64,000 nucleotides of DNA from Glossina fuscipes (taxonomy: Eukaryota > Arthropoda > Insecta > Diptera > Glossinidae): the NCBI RefSeq assembly GCF_014805625.2, contig NW_023998415.1, positions 50,019,908-50,083,907 of the forward strand, written 5' to 3'. Every line of letters starts with the position of its first letter. Position 1 is the stretch's first letter. The notes below the pieces were generated by a model. That model did no database searches. It saw only the letters and a program-made list of their open reading frames with translations, and was not told the origin of the DNA. Of the stretch, positions 51,938-64,000 are shown in pieces. A program made the translations under genes and the position numbers.

Positions 51938-53527
51938 TTAATTCATTTCTACATCAACGAGATTATATTTTAATTGCATTGTTATGGTGCGAGGTGAGGT
52001 CGCATCGCTTACCATCAGTTGTTGACCGTCCCTGAGGCCTAATTGGTATAAAGACATAGTTAGATTAGCGCGTGTACGCTCTGCGATACTGCCAACTGAA
52101 GACATGTGAAGTGTTTTATTCTTCCCATACATAATGGTGGTAATGCCTGTAGCATATACAAAAACAAAAAATTATTGAATTAATGATTTAAGCATTTTTT
52201 GACTTACCTGGATTTTTCATTTGATATTTAGGACTCTCGCATAACATATGTATTACATCGTCCAGCGTAGTGGTATAGGGATTGCCAACGTTCAAAGCTT
52301 GCGGGGCGTTGCTGCAAACTAAACACTCTTCATTTTTCTCTGCAGCATAAGTGTACGTATAAATGCCGTTCAAATCATTAAAATTCATAAAGTTAGACAT
52401 GCATTCGTAACAGTTGGATGCCATTTTAAATACTTCATTTGCGCAGGCTGCAGCTATAGCAGCATTTGTACTAGCGACGGCTGGTATAATATTCTTAACG
52501 ACACCTTGGACCAAGCGATACGTTACACCAGTAATGTTGTGTTTATTGGCCCTATCAAGAGCTTTTTCATAAACCCAACTGATATGTTGAGGGTCGTCGC
52601 CGTCTAAAGCACAGCTAAAAGGATTTTCTTTATCCCATTGTATAATTTTGACATATTCTACACAATGCTCGGGTAAACGCGGTTTGCTAGCTATAGTGCA
52701 TAATGGATAAGTAACTTGTGGTGGAAACAAATCTAATGTGCATTCCACGCACGCGGTGAGACTAGGCAATATTACACGTACATTTCCTTTGAAACCTTCA
52801 GTACCGCCATCAATCAAAGGTATAACGCTTTGAGGATCTACATTACCATCTTCTTGATACGTTACCAAACTGTTAATCATACTATTAATCCAACGACGAG
52901 CAACTATAGAATCCAAGCCGCAGACAATCACATGAAATTGCGTGTAAAACAAATCATCGAAATCTTGTATTTTCGCGAAATACGGTGTTACACTGCAAGT
53001 GTTTATGCGCTGATTAATGAATCTAGCTGCACATTCTGCTTTGGGCGAACCAATGTCGCATCGTCTAAAAAGAAACTGACGGTTCAAATTGGACAATTCA
53101 ATAGTATCCATATCAATCACATGTAGGTCTCCGAAACCCATCATAGCTAAATCTTTGAGTAATTCACAACCCAAACCGCCAGCACCTGCAATATATTTAT
53201 ATAATTGCGAAAAAAACATTAAATTAAATCGTCACAAAATTCCAAACTTAAACAATACTAAACGTGAATGAACAGTCACAACACGCTAAGGATTCAATCA
53301 TAGACATTGGAATTGTTTAAATTTTTTTTTTTTAGAAACTTCTTTAATCCTATCTTACCAATCACTAATATCTTGGCAGTGTTTTGTAAAAAATCCAGAA
53401 TGTCTGGTGATGGCGTGAAATCAGTTTTACAGAAAGGTCCATCACGTTCCAGAATATTACGCAAATTATTCCATTTTTTATTACTTGCACTAGCGCTAGA
53501 GTCACAAGGTGATGGTGTAGCAGCCAT
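51938..53527 (-). CDS. Uba3: NEDD8-activating enzyme E1 catalytic subunit
   Basis: Three exons on the minus strand: 53527-53359, 53185-52208 and 52146-51938, all in phase, 451 residues (human UBA3 about 463). The ATG at 53527 is the first in frame. With its regulatory partner (APP-BP1/NAE1), UBA3 adenylates NEDD8, forms a thioester and passes it to UBC12 for cullin neddylation. The nucleotide loop [14 protein letters not shown] spans the exon 1/2 junction (about residues 53-66), followed by [14 protein letters not shown] (about 81-94). Cysteines at about 201 and 204 (CVEC) and a C-terminal CLVC fit the structural zinc site. The catalytic cysteine is in [16 protein letters not shown], near residue 218. 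Exon 3 encodes the ubiquitin-fold, E2-binding domain (TERTRANL-like region). No break or missing key residue is seen. It converges on CEP290. Confidence 0.95.
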
Positions 53528-56500
53528 TATATTCACGATTTTTTAAATAACCTCCAGTGCAAATAAATTGTGTAAACGGGCACCAAACAAAATATTAAGG
53601 CACGAAACACTGTTGCAAATAAATTTTAAACCGGCTTCCGGCGCTGCCAGTAGTTGAAATTTGCATAAGTATTTTAAGATAAGATGTTGTAGTAAAAAGC
53701 AGTATTCGCTTTTAATTGTTATTTAAACTTTGACGTCCTAAACATTTTCTTAATTTTTTAAAGTAGACCAGATTATTTCGATTACGCTCTAAAGCCTTTT
53801 TTAATCGTTATGATAACTACTTACCTTTGTTAGTCCGTATGTTAGTCTGTATGATCTCAATGAAGTATATAAGTAAATTCAATTTGATATCTTGGAGAAA
53901 TTGACTGTTTAACTTGTTTCTCACTTTCGCTTTTTTAATATGTTGTAAAAGGTTTAAAAAATGCGGAAATTCGAGCTAACTGAACGAGGAAACTGGTATA
54001 GGAGGAACTGGAAAGTATAGTGATATTTTCAACTAATTTTTCTTCTTTAATGCCCAAAAGGCTAATAATGGCTCACAAATTTACGAACAATTATACATAC
54101 TGTAGGCGAAAGTATGTATCCAAAATAATTTCCAGGTAGCTTTGTTTGGGCGGTTTTAATTTCCACACTTGATGACTGCTATGGGACGCCACAATCGAAT
54201 CGAACCTCAGATACGTTTACAACTTGGTCAATTTTTATCATCGATTTAAGCACAAACACAATACGCGTTTGATTGCAGACTATTTTAACATACATAAAAA
54301 AATTTATTTACCTCTCTATATACCTCACATTCAAAATTTTATATCAAGAAGATAGATAGATGATTATTCGTTCCCTTTTCCGCAAACTTCATCGTTAATT
54401 CTTCGAAACAAGGTTCAGTTTAGCGAGAGAACTCAAATCCCTCGTTCTGCTTACATATTTGACTAAAGATATTTATGCATGTATGTAAATTAAATTGAAA
54501 ATATTCTAACAAAGTACGCACACATACACAACAAACAAATAATACGTATTAATGCACATTCATACACAAATCCGAACGATAGTTAATGTTCATTTGATCA
54601 TTTAATGTATGCATTTAATAAAAAGGATTCATTACATCGCTAAATGTTATATTGACTTAGACACATCTCCACGCTTGCACTATATTGTCTTAATAACAAA
54701 AGCATTCAAAAATATCGCCTTACTTATCGGTTTCCAATAATTTATGATTTAAATTTTGCCGGTTTCATATAGATATTCTATACTGATCACATTCAGGCTT
54801 AGCTAAGAGAAGCTCAACTGTGCGCTTGGGTAAGCGCCTTTTAAGAGAGAATTTTGTTAAATTTGTGCTCATTTGGTTAACTTATTTTTTAATTACAAAA
54901 AAAAAAAATTCTTTTCATCAATTCTTTTGTTCAAAGAGAGGAGAACAGGCTCACACAGCACCTACAGGAAGTGCTTATTCTGTGCTTTAATTAAAATAGC
55001 ATATTAGTTTTGTTTTTCTCTTTATTGTGATGTTGTTAATAATTTAATTCGCCCCTTGACGCTGCGACCATCTCATAAGACTCAATACGACTGTTCTTCG
55101 TTGCAACAAAGATTAGTCAAGACTAGTCTTCAATCTATCATATTTTATACCAGACTATATTTATTTTACAATAAATATGTAAAACATATGTTTGTTTACA
55201 TATGCTCTTTACTTAAATGAACGCTTTTTAGTTTACAAAATATGTGAATGCTTAACAGTTGACAACACTTCAAGCAATTGGTAAAATATAATTGTGTTAG
55301 TAGCAATGCGAGGGTGAAATACGCGGAGTAAGTGAATTTTTGTGAAAGAAAAGTTTACGCGTTTGTTTATAAATTAAACTTTTCGTTATAAACTAAGCCG
55401 CGCCTTAAGTAATAAAACAAGTAATTTATTATTCAATAAAAACAATTTATAAACTCAAAGATTTATATGTAATTAACTAAAATTATTTGTTGTATGGTAC
55501 TTGTGTAGATTTGTAGAGCAAATTTTTTATTGTATAATATATAACCAAGTAAATCACTCAATTAAAATATAGATATTGCGATTTACTAATCTACGAAATC
55601 TGTAACTGGCTGAAAGAAAAAATTAAACAAAGGTTTAGCAAGAAATCCAAACGCGTTTTATGCATCTGCATCAATTTCTTGCGAATCTTGCAATATTTGA
55701 AGGTCATTGTTCTCTCTGCTTCCGTAATTCTCTTAGGCAAGCTCTTTGTACATGCATGTTTATATAGAAAAACGCATATCATATGACTTATAAACATATG
55801 CTAACGGTTTAGTGTTGATATTAAAAGCAGATTAATAAGCGAAATCATTAATAAATGTCTTTATGAAAATATACATGCAAGCCGCCAGGTGTTTATCTAC
55901 TGCGTAATCACCCGATAACTACTACTATTTGGTTATCTAATCTAACATTGCAATTTTGAATGATCACTTTAAAGCTGCAATAAAGACGACTATTGTTGTT
56001 TATTTTTAAAAAGTTCACTTAAGTTTTTTTTCCGGCAACACTTATCTTATCTCTATCTTTTGGTTAAAATGTTAGGCTGCACTTAAGACCGATTTAGTTG
56101 TTACAGAACAGATAATGCGCTTTAAATTGTATCAATTTGTCTTTAAGGAGAAATATTTGGTTGATGCATGATTTTTTAAAGCCAATCAAGATGCATTATC
56201 TTTGTCAGCATATTGATTTCCAAATGTGATTTTTCAAGGGATATAAAATCGAGGTTGTTCTTCTAAGCGAAGTTTTATGGTCGTAGTTGTGTTTTCGATA
56301 ACGATATACAACTGAACAAAAACTCCAACCTATATGGGATATAAATAAAAATTGCAACCACATAATCAGGGCCATCTCTATCTTCCATTTGACCAAGAAA
56401 ATATATGCAATGGGTGCTAACCCCCATAACAATGCATCGTAAACACGTACCAAATTAAATGTACCTCCTATGATGGGTATAAAAATATCGTTATTCTCAA

Positions 56501-57010
56501 AATGTATATGGTCATTGCGCACCTGCACTTTGGAACTTGACCTAGAAGTGTCAGGAACGTTAAAAATTGTCACTTCACAAAATGAATTTTTTCCATACAC
56601 AAAAAAAAAAAGCTTTTTAGAAATTTAAATAAGACCGTAACTGCATCAGCACTGGTAAAATATGGTGACACATTTAAATTTAGCGAAAACTTGTTGCATA
56701 AGATTTGGGTTTGAATTCAACGTTCTGTAGTGGCGTAGAATCGCTGACCAAATTTTCACTTCCTTCCATTTCTTTGTATATTCATTCATAGATTAGTACC
56801 GCTTGACTTTCTTATATTATTAAATTATCGCAAATGCTTTCTACGAGGCCTGTCTTACAATAAATTAAAATCACATCATCTTTGTGTATATGTTTACTTG
56901 CGTTGAATACACAAATTTTCTGTTACTACAACTACTGTTGAATTGCGCTACGTTTAATGTTCATTCATTGCTGTGAGACCATTAAAATATAATGTGTGTG
57001 ATTCATCATC
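53528..57010. other. Intergenic region between UBA3 and the glycosyltransferase
   Basis: The two genes are divergent, so both promoters should lie here. Apart from the membrane-protein-like frame at 56205-56600 I see no gene, no clear TATA box placed for either start, and no listed repeat family. It is the least repeat-rich long gap in the window. Confidence 0.5.
56205..56600 (-). other. Possible membrane-protein exon or decayed gene
   Basis: A 131-codon minus-strand frame with two strongly hydrophobic spans (about residues 55-72, VYDALLWGLAPIAYIFLV, and 76-97, MALIMWLQFLFISHIGW) and charged flanks. The frame opens at a GTG rather than an ATG, so as a gene it would need an upstream exon. No splice partner was found, and I do not recognise it. 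Confidence 0.25.
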
Positions 57011-57725
57011 ATGCGAATACAGAAAGGAAAGTACATTTTACTTCCGTTGAAATCCAATAGTTCAAATTCGACTCAAGCCTCGTCGGATGAAGATGAAGAA
57101 GGCACTGCTAAGGCGGAAGCAGAATTTTTGAAAAGGTCCGATAAATTTCGGGCTAAAGTTAGCGTCGCACTGCGTGGCTATAAACCGCGTCGTTGTTATC
57201 ATACACCATGCAAATTAGGCAAACGCTTAGTTTGTTGTGTATTCGCAGCGTTTATGGTGCCATGGTTTTTATTTATGATACTCAATGATCTTTCGTCAAG
57301 ACATTGTAAGTGTGCCTTCAAGATGATACTTCCCATATTCTACTTTACGAGTCTTAAATTTGATAGTTTTTGATCTTACAGATGCTTTATCTGACTGGAG
57401 TTTTGACATTTCACGTAACGTGACCGATTATGTCTTGCCCTATAATGACACCACTTTACTGGAACCTCGCCATATTTGTCAGGAAAAACTCTTTTTACTG
57501 ATAATGGTTTGTTCAAGCATGCGTAATTTCGTTGAAAGGTGAGTAATAAAAGCAATCTACCCAATAACAGAATAATTTACTAACCATACATCCTCATATA
57601 GGAAGTGTCTGAAACGCTTCAAAACATGAAACTGAGACCCGTTAGAATATACATCGTCGGTTGACGCGTAAATCTTATTAAGTACATAAGAATCTATAAG
57701 CACTTAATAAGTTTTACCTACATGC

Positions 57726-57757
<32 letters not shown>

Positions 57758-58880
57758 GCACGCATTTCTATAAACGTTTTCCTTTCCACTTTTTAATTGT
57801 AAATCGATATTTAGACAAACGATACGCGAAACTTGGGCTAATATCACTGAATTCAACTATGGCCAGTTTGAGCAATTACACGCGCATCTAAAGGACAAGT
57901 ATTATCCTGTAAAACAACAACGAATAGAATTTTATAAAGATTATCTCAAATTGCAGGGCAACGTAAGTGCATGTGTGTTTGCGCGGCCTAATGCACGTTA
58001 AACATATAATTTTTAATTTGATAACTAAACATTTTCAAACTTCTAGCAAACCACTACTAATTTACCTCCTAACTTGCCGGTGCGTATTCTTTTCTTAGTA
58101 GGGCGCAGTCGTGGTGAACATTTGGAGGGTAATGAAACACTTTGGCGCATACGTCAAGAAGCCGAACAGTATGATGACATCATCCAAGAGAATTTCATCG
58201 ACACCTACAATAATCTAACCGTGAAATCTGTCATGGCTCTGAAATGGATTATCAATAACGGCTGCCATCAGCAGGCTGCCTTCTTCATGAAATGTGATGA
58301 TGACACATTCGTAAATGTGCCGAATCTATTGCACTTCCTTTTGGGCGGTACAATACCTTTATATAATGATACATTAGACTTCTATGACCAGCATTCAATT
58401 AAATTGTTGCATACGTCAGCCGGACGTTTAAATGCTACTATCAAATATCTGGTGGGACATAAATTCTGTTCTGTACGGCCTGTCGAAAATGTTTCAAGTA
58501 AATGGTATATGCCCTCGTATATGTATCCAGGTGATAAATATCCAACCTATCTATCCGGTGCCGGTTACATGATGTCCATGGATCTGGTGCCGGAACTTTA
58601 TATGGCTGCTTTGAATACAAGTCTTATTTATTTGGAAGACGTTTACATAACTGGTATGTGTGCTCAAAGAGCTCATCTCAGGCGTGTTCACCATCCGTTA
58701 TTCAGCTATAAAAATTCAAAAAAATTGTGCACATTTAAGGGCACCATAATAAGTCATGGTATAAAGGAAGACAATATGTACATGGCGTATAACGCGGTCG
58801 CTAATATTAGCAATCGTTGTTCACCCCCTGGAAAGTATTTTAAATTTATACGCTTACAGAAAAAGAATGACTGCGATTAG
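57011..58880 (+). CDS. Golgi beta-1,3-galactosyltransferase family (GT31)
   Basis: Four exons in phase: 57011-57305, 57382-57538, 57815-57962, 58047-58880; 477 residues. It is a type II membrane protein, with a basic, Ser/Asp/Glu-rich cytoplasmic tail, one membrane anchor at about residues 73-91 (LVCCVFAAFMVPWFLFMIL), then a lumenal domain with many N-glycosylation sequons. GT31 motifs are in order: RQTIRETW (end of exon 2 into exon 3), VRILFLVGRS (about 212-221), the nucleotide-sugar/metal motif KCDDDTFVN (DDD about 284-286), YLSGAGYMMS (about 368-377) and EDVYITG (about 397-403). The family transfers galactose or GlcNAc from UDP-sugar in beta-1,3 linkage; the acceptor cannot be told from sequence. 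It is most like the fly CG11357/CG8668 group rather than brainiac, from memory only. It looks intact. Confidence 0.88.
57726..57757. repeat. (TA)n microsatellite in glycosyltransferase intron 2
   Basis: A TA run with one G interruption, lying between exons 2 and 3. Confidence 0.9.
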
Positions 58881-59154
58881 GAAAACCATATAAAGAATAG
58901 TGTTAGAATATTTATCTAAAAGTTTAAAATGTAAATAGAAGCTCATCTGTTAGTTAAGTTGACTGAAAAGACTTATATTTATGATTTAAGATTAATTCTC
59001 TCCAAGAGTTTAGTGGCTAGATTTAACTATGGAATGCAACGAAACTGAGGAGTTTAAACGTTTGTTCGCCTATTTACAGTTTTTTTACATTTAGTTAATA
59101 TACGTACGTATAAGTTTGCTTTAAATATTTTTTAAGTTATCAATAATCAATATA

Positions 59155-59885
59155 TTAAGCTTGTGCGGATGTATGTAACACTCACCCACCTTTTAATATT
59201 CCGATCAATTTAAAATTGTTTTCTGCATTGACCTAAGCTGTCTATCACTCGTTTTTCATATTCAACCTATAGGAAATAATTTGGCCATCGTATTTACATT
59301 CTTACATCTCATCTTGAAAAAGTCATTGCATAAAAAGCATTTGCGATTTTCAAAACTTCTCGACAAGAATCACTTGCGGCATACTAAATTAATGTGACTA
59401 ATTGAAAACGGTTGGGCCCATTTTTTGAGTCCTCTTCATTATAATCGATTTGGCAGAAAGTTAGCCTTTCTATAGCGGAACGGCCTAATTTTTGATATCT
59501 TATGAATCAAAGTAGTCTAAACTAGTAATTAAACTTAAAAGTAAACAATATCAAATGTATTTCTAGGTCGAATTTCTGGTTTCCTCTCAATGTAAGTATT
59601 CCCATGATAACTAAGTTTTCATATGGCATCAAATGAGCCCTTTTAGTGTACATTGTTACGAAACTACCTACGTGAGGAATAAAGGGGTCTTTGAGCAGAA
59701 AATTAATTTTGTTAAATATGGACTACTGTCAGTTCACACTTTAGACCCACTGGCACATAAAGGCTGCTATAACAATTATGTCTGCAGCGAAAGTAGATCT
59801 ACCTTCCAATATTTTATTAGGGAAGGAAATCAATTTAACGACTGGCCTGACCTGGGCCCGCTATAATGTTTCTACTTATTTTTAA
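59155..59885 (+). mobile_element. Helentron-like element, family II
   Basis: It starts near AAGCTTGTGCGGATGTATGT with TTTTAATATTCCGATCAAT, and ends CTGGGCCCGCTATAATGTTT then CTACTTATTTTT. The frame at 59633-59866 lies inside it and is not a gene. Confidence 0.5.
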
Positions 59886-60749
59886 GAAAGAAGTTTACAA
59901 TTTTTAACCGAAGAATGCATGTAACCGTAAGCACATTTTAATATAACAATTTGCACTGTATATAAAGTTAGACCAGATCAGTACAGCGTCTTTTTGATTA
60001 TACATCCAATTAACGAAAAGACGCTGAACTCTTTAATTACTTTTTTTTAATCTGCGGCACACTTGTTGTTCTTCACCTCATCTAAATAAATTTAATGATA
60101 AATTATGTGAATATAATTATTACCTAAAAATTGTTAATTGGTGCACATACGTTATTCTGTCCTAACTCCTGATCAATTTTATAAAATAATTTATAGTTTT
60201 TACTTGACCTCATTTAAAAATAAATTGAAAACAATGCAATTTTTATAAAAGCACAATAAATTGATAGTTCTCACACACAATACTTAGCCTTTTATTTAAA
60301 AAACCTAAATCAAATAAACAAACGCAATCAAAAACAAAACTGATCTTTTAATCAAGTTGGTGCCACAAACGAATTGCCGTTTCTGGTGTTTTCAAGATAT
60401 ATTTTGCGCGACTCTGAAAAGAATGATTCGTTAAAATTGGATGTGGCTATAACGTGCGTTTGTTTTTTTTTTTAATATGACCACAATCGCAGAGGGGCCA
60501 ACCAGACTGCATGACGATTGCAATAAGAAATCTTTTGGCTTTCTTTTCAACAGTATTATCAACATTCACGGAACACTCAGAAATTTGGAAATTGCTAACC
60601 AAATTCCACAACGAAATAAATTTCACGTGGATGTAGAATAATCTAGAATTTGTTTAGTTAAAATTTTCATCAAGTTAAATTCATTTCGAATAAATGTGCA
60701 ACACTCATTTTGAAAAGAGCACAATTCACGGAAGAAGATTGTCCTTATT

Positions 60750-61290
60750 ATATCCCACACTACTTGTGGTAAAGAGTATGTTAAGTTTATACGGGCATAT
60801 GTATTACTCAGAAGGGCTTCAGGTAAACCCACCTTGTATTCAGAATAATTTTCTGAATTGATCTAAGCTTGTATGTCTGTTTGTCTACCTAATTTCTGCC
60901 CATGTGTTCAATCTATATGTCGCAATTTTTGAGATATTTTGATAAATTTAGTACACTGAAATGCTTTGGAACAAGGACGATCGCTATGGGAAATAGTTCA
61001 GATCGGTCCTATATAACGACGTTCCAAATAACTTTCAAAGTCGCTTAATAATACCATTTCGATGTTCTAAATGGGTGTGAAAGCATTGGATCGGATGTGG
61101 CAATGATTTTGAACTCCCTCTCATATAAACCCTCCTCCAAAAGAAGAATCTTTGTATAGTAAGAAGATCTAATTTTTAACATTTCATAGTGCAAATTAGT
61201 TCGTAATAGTAAATTAACATTGAAATCAACCTTACCGAATTTCGATCACGTAGGTCTATTTTTTAGATACCATCGTATATAAAAATTGCT
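60750..61290 (+). mobile_element. Helentron-like element, family II, 3' truncated
   Basis: It starts CACACTACTTGTGGTAAAGA then GTATGTTAAGTTTATACGGG, and contains TTGATCTAAGCTTGTATGTC. No terminal hairpin is visible. Confidence 0.5.
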
Positions 61291-61299
61291 CTAATATGC

Positions 61300-63400
61300 G
61301 CGCTTTTATGACGGAAAATAATGTGTAACTTTTGTGTATTATTACTTACTGGATTTTATACCTCAACGTTATATAAGCGATTCGAGCCCTCTGCAAGAGC
61401 TTTTTGCAAGCATCGTAAGTAAGGTTTTCGTTTGTGAGAGACAATTTTTTTTTATCACCTTATAACGCAGAACCACATTTCTTACATGTGCTAACTGGAT
61501 GTCGCAGCAGCCATCAGAAAAGTGTATGCCCAATATAATAGACAGGCACATGACTTTAAATACAGCAACTTCGCAGCGAGAAACCAGCGGACGAAAAGGA
61601 AAAACATATGGTTATACAAAGTTCTGTGAAATCTTAATTGAGATAAGTTTCTTTTGATTTGAAAAGGTTACTCTCCGATACTTTTTTATTATTGAAAAGT
61701 AAGTTTATATAGGAATATAATGGTTGAAGTAATTTATATTCTAAATAAATATAATTTTGAAAACGATTCCAAAATCCAAATCCTAGATACATTTTTTTTT
61801 GTCTATGCATATATGTTTAGTATCACAGAATACAGGAACAAACATTACCAAGTTCCCATCTTCCAGATGGACAGATAAGTTTTCTGAGAGATGGCGTTAG
61901 ACATTATTACGTCCGCTAACATTCATTAGATGGTGACCTCTCCATGCAAAAGTACTATCGTTAAGCCTTGTTTAATAGTCTAAGTCATCCCGCTGAAATG
62001 TACACAAGAGAAGTTTTGAGTACTTTGGATCAGTGAAATTTTATGACAAACAAACAGCAAAGACGGAAGCATTATTTTTCCTGGCTGATTCAAAGGAAAG
62101 CGTCGTTGAGTATTGGCGCGTGATGGAAAATGAACACACTGAAATAGCGGAAGCGCAAGAAGTCAAAGGATGCGTGGTTATCAATGGTACAGCCAATTGC
62201 ACTAACTACCCTAACATCCCTCACAATGAAGGACAGCGAGATTATAAAAAGGGGGAAGCTTACGATGGAGAGTACTTTAAATGAAATGTTTTTTATTCCT
62301 ATAAGTGCTGCTCTAATTAAAAAAAAAAAATCGGTCCGGATTAAGTTTCAGAAACACTCGCAGAATTTATTAATCAGGTCAAGTATTTAAATTTTTTTTT
62401 TCCTTTTGGATGATTGCGCGGTTACTTATGAGAATCGTTGGCATAATTTAAATGATATTGTATTTGTTCATATAGTTTAAATTCATTTATTGATTCAAAC
62501 AAGCTAAACATAAGCATAACATATTATGACGAGGCCATATAGTTTTAATTCAAAAAAAATGAGTAAAATAAAAAAAAAATATTTTATTTTTTATTTTTGT
62601 TATATTTTTTTATTTTCAATTATACAAAAAGCATGTTAAAACATTATAGTGATGTAGGGTATTAAATAGTAGGCCCTGTCCTAATGCAGTTATTCCCGTA
62701 ATGATTTTTTAAAATGAAGTGTTATATGGGAAGTGGCCGAAGAAGTGATCAGATCCGAACCATTTCGCATCGCGTTTCTTCTTTTGTTTTGATGTAAAAA
62801 GAAAAGAAATAGCTATCATAATCAATCCTATCATTTTTTTTTTCTAGGCTTGTAATCTTTTCCTAAATCCATTATTTATTTTAGTGCGTTCGTTTACACT
62901 TTTCCTCTTTTATATTACTGGAAGCAATAGGAGGAAAGAATTTCCATTGTAATCTGAAGATCGTCTTTAAGAACAAGTTTTCGTATGCTGTTTCTTTCGC
63001 CAATTTGCTTTTTAAAACTTTAAATGCAGACTATCCAAGACCAGCATTAAGTCGAACATAAGCTAGCAGTGTCTTAAATACTTATAAGCTCTTACATGGG
63101 TGTTAGTTTATTTACGGAAAAGTAACAAGAATAAAAATTTAGCTGTGATTAAGCACGATGTGTACTCCGATTATCAGCAATCAGTAATATTTGATTTCCA
63201 TGCACCTCCTGCAGACCTCTTCCAATTATCGGATAAAATTGATTTTTGTTAAAATATAATCGAACAGTGTTATGTACGGAATGTGGTTATATCTTTTAAA
63301 TCATTTTAATACTCGCATACACGAAGGGGACTACACTTCACAAGAAAGGACAATTTAGTTATCGCGGGAAAATTCCTTTATATATGACGTCATCATTTAT
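61300..63400. other. Stretch without a supported gene
   Basis: AT-rich DNA with one isolated Helentron-like 3' end. Short frames such as 62033-62284 show no recognisable domain, splice context or signal peptide. Confidence 0.5.
62635..62705 (+). mobile_element. Isolated Helentron-like 3' end, family II
   Basis: GATGTAGGGTATTAAATAGT followed by AGGCCCTGTCCTAATGCAG resembles the family II 3' end, without the 5' part. Confidence 0.35.
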
Positions 63401-63539
63401 TTTTAATTTTTTACTGTGAATTGCACATTCGGGAGACGTCCCCTATTCGTGTAACATGGGACGGTAAGATAGAAGAGCAGGAACGAGGAAAAAATAGGGA
63501 GGTAGTGGCCGCCACCCAGTGGATGTGTGTCCAATCGAT

Positions 63540-63650
63540 TAGTATTACGCCCTTACCCGACATAGCACTCAGTAGACTTGAGATTCAAACCCGCGAAAAT
63601 TGACTTTGGTTCTTACCTACTCGACTACTCAGGCGATTTGGTAGTTAATT
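63540..63650 (-). repeat. tRNA-derived SINE head
   Basis: The minus strand has CCTGAGTAGTCGAGTAGG (A-box-like, about 63633-63616) and GCGGGTTTGAATCTC (B-box-like, about 63594-63580) at tRNA-like spacing. It resembles the 11.8 kb block in order and wording. Confidence 0.45.
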
Positions 63651-64000
63651 CGGGCACCGAGTGACGATAATAATAAGAAACGTAGTTACCAATATTAACG
63701 ATAACAAGAGCAGTAGCATCATTAATGAGAATAATAAAAGAAGATCGATGAGGAAACGTAAAGAGAATCACGACGTCAAGCACGACGCCAAACAGTTTAA
63801 TCAAAACTTTGCAAGAATTCATTAAAAAAGGTTGCAGCTATGCGAACGGGCTCAATGCATTTGCAGCAATAAGGTTAGTCAAAGTAAATGAATCGTTTAT
63901 TATTATTTCCACTAAGCAAGAATAAAAACAAAAGATCACTTTAAAGATTCGTTGTGTCTATGCGTGCATCTTTACTTTTCGTTGCTTTTTTTTCATTTTC

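Noticed and set aside
62033..62390. Two short overlapping frames
   Set aside because: No signal peptide, domain or splice context; consistent with chance.

Overview
This window comes from a eukaryotic nuclear genome, most probably a higher (schizophoran) fly. The DNA is AT-rich. The genes are split by GT-AG introns, many only 50-100 bases long, and all recognisable proteins are insect-type. Much of the intergenic and intronic DNA consists of short relics resembling the Drosophila DINE-1/Helentron elements, together with mariner relics and TA-rich microsatellites. A tsetse-like or other muscoid fly would fit, but the species cannot be fixed from the sequence alone.

Layout. About 4.67-16.95 kb (+): a neuropeptide G-protein-coupled receptor of the CAPA (periviscerokinin) type. 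Nine exons are visible, interrupted by one 7.4 kb intron full of repeats; the exon for the extracellular N-terminus was not found. 17-23 kb: Helentron-type relics and one complete but dead mariner (20434-21689) with intact inverted repeats. 23.08-23.86 kb (+): a compact three-exon gene for a small secreted proline-rich protein that I do not recognise. 24-41 kb: a transposon graveyard with four degenerate mariner pieces, an I-clade-like LINE remnant, a piggyBac C-terminal remnant and more Helentron-type copies. No host gene is supported there.

41.24-51.83 kb (+): an 18-exon coiled-coil gene, CEP290, the ciliary transition-zone protein. An in-frame stop at the start of exon 10 is unexplained. 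51.94-53.53 kb (-): UBA3, the catalytic subunit of the NEDD8-activating enzyme, complete in three exons and convergent with CEP290, with stop codons 106 bases apart. 57.01-58.88 kb (+): a complete four-exon Golgi beta-1,3-galactosyltransferase-family enzyme. 58.9-64 kb: repeats and a tRNA-like SINE relic, with no supported gene.

The genes are ordinary independent fly genes and do not form a functional cluster. CAPA receptor acts in hormone signalling at the plasma membrane, CEP290 at the ciliary base, UBA3 in cullin neddylation, and the glycosyltransferase in the Golgi. The most notable points are the CEP290 stop, the unknown secreted protein, the two Helentron-like repeat families that share one 3' terminal signature, and a tRNA-derived SINE family. 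I found no CRISPR array, operon or prokaryotic system.
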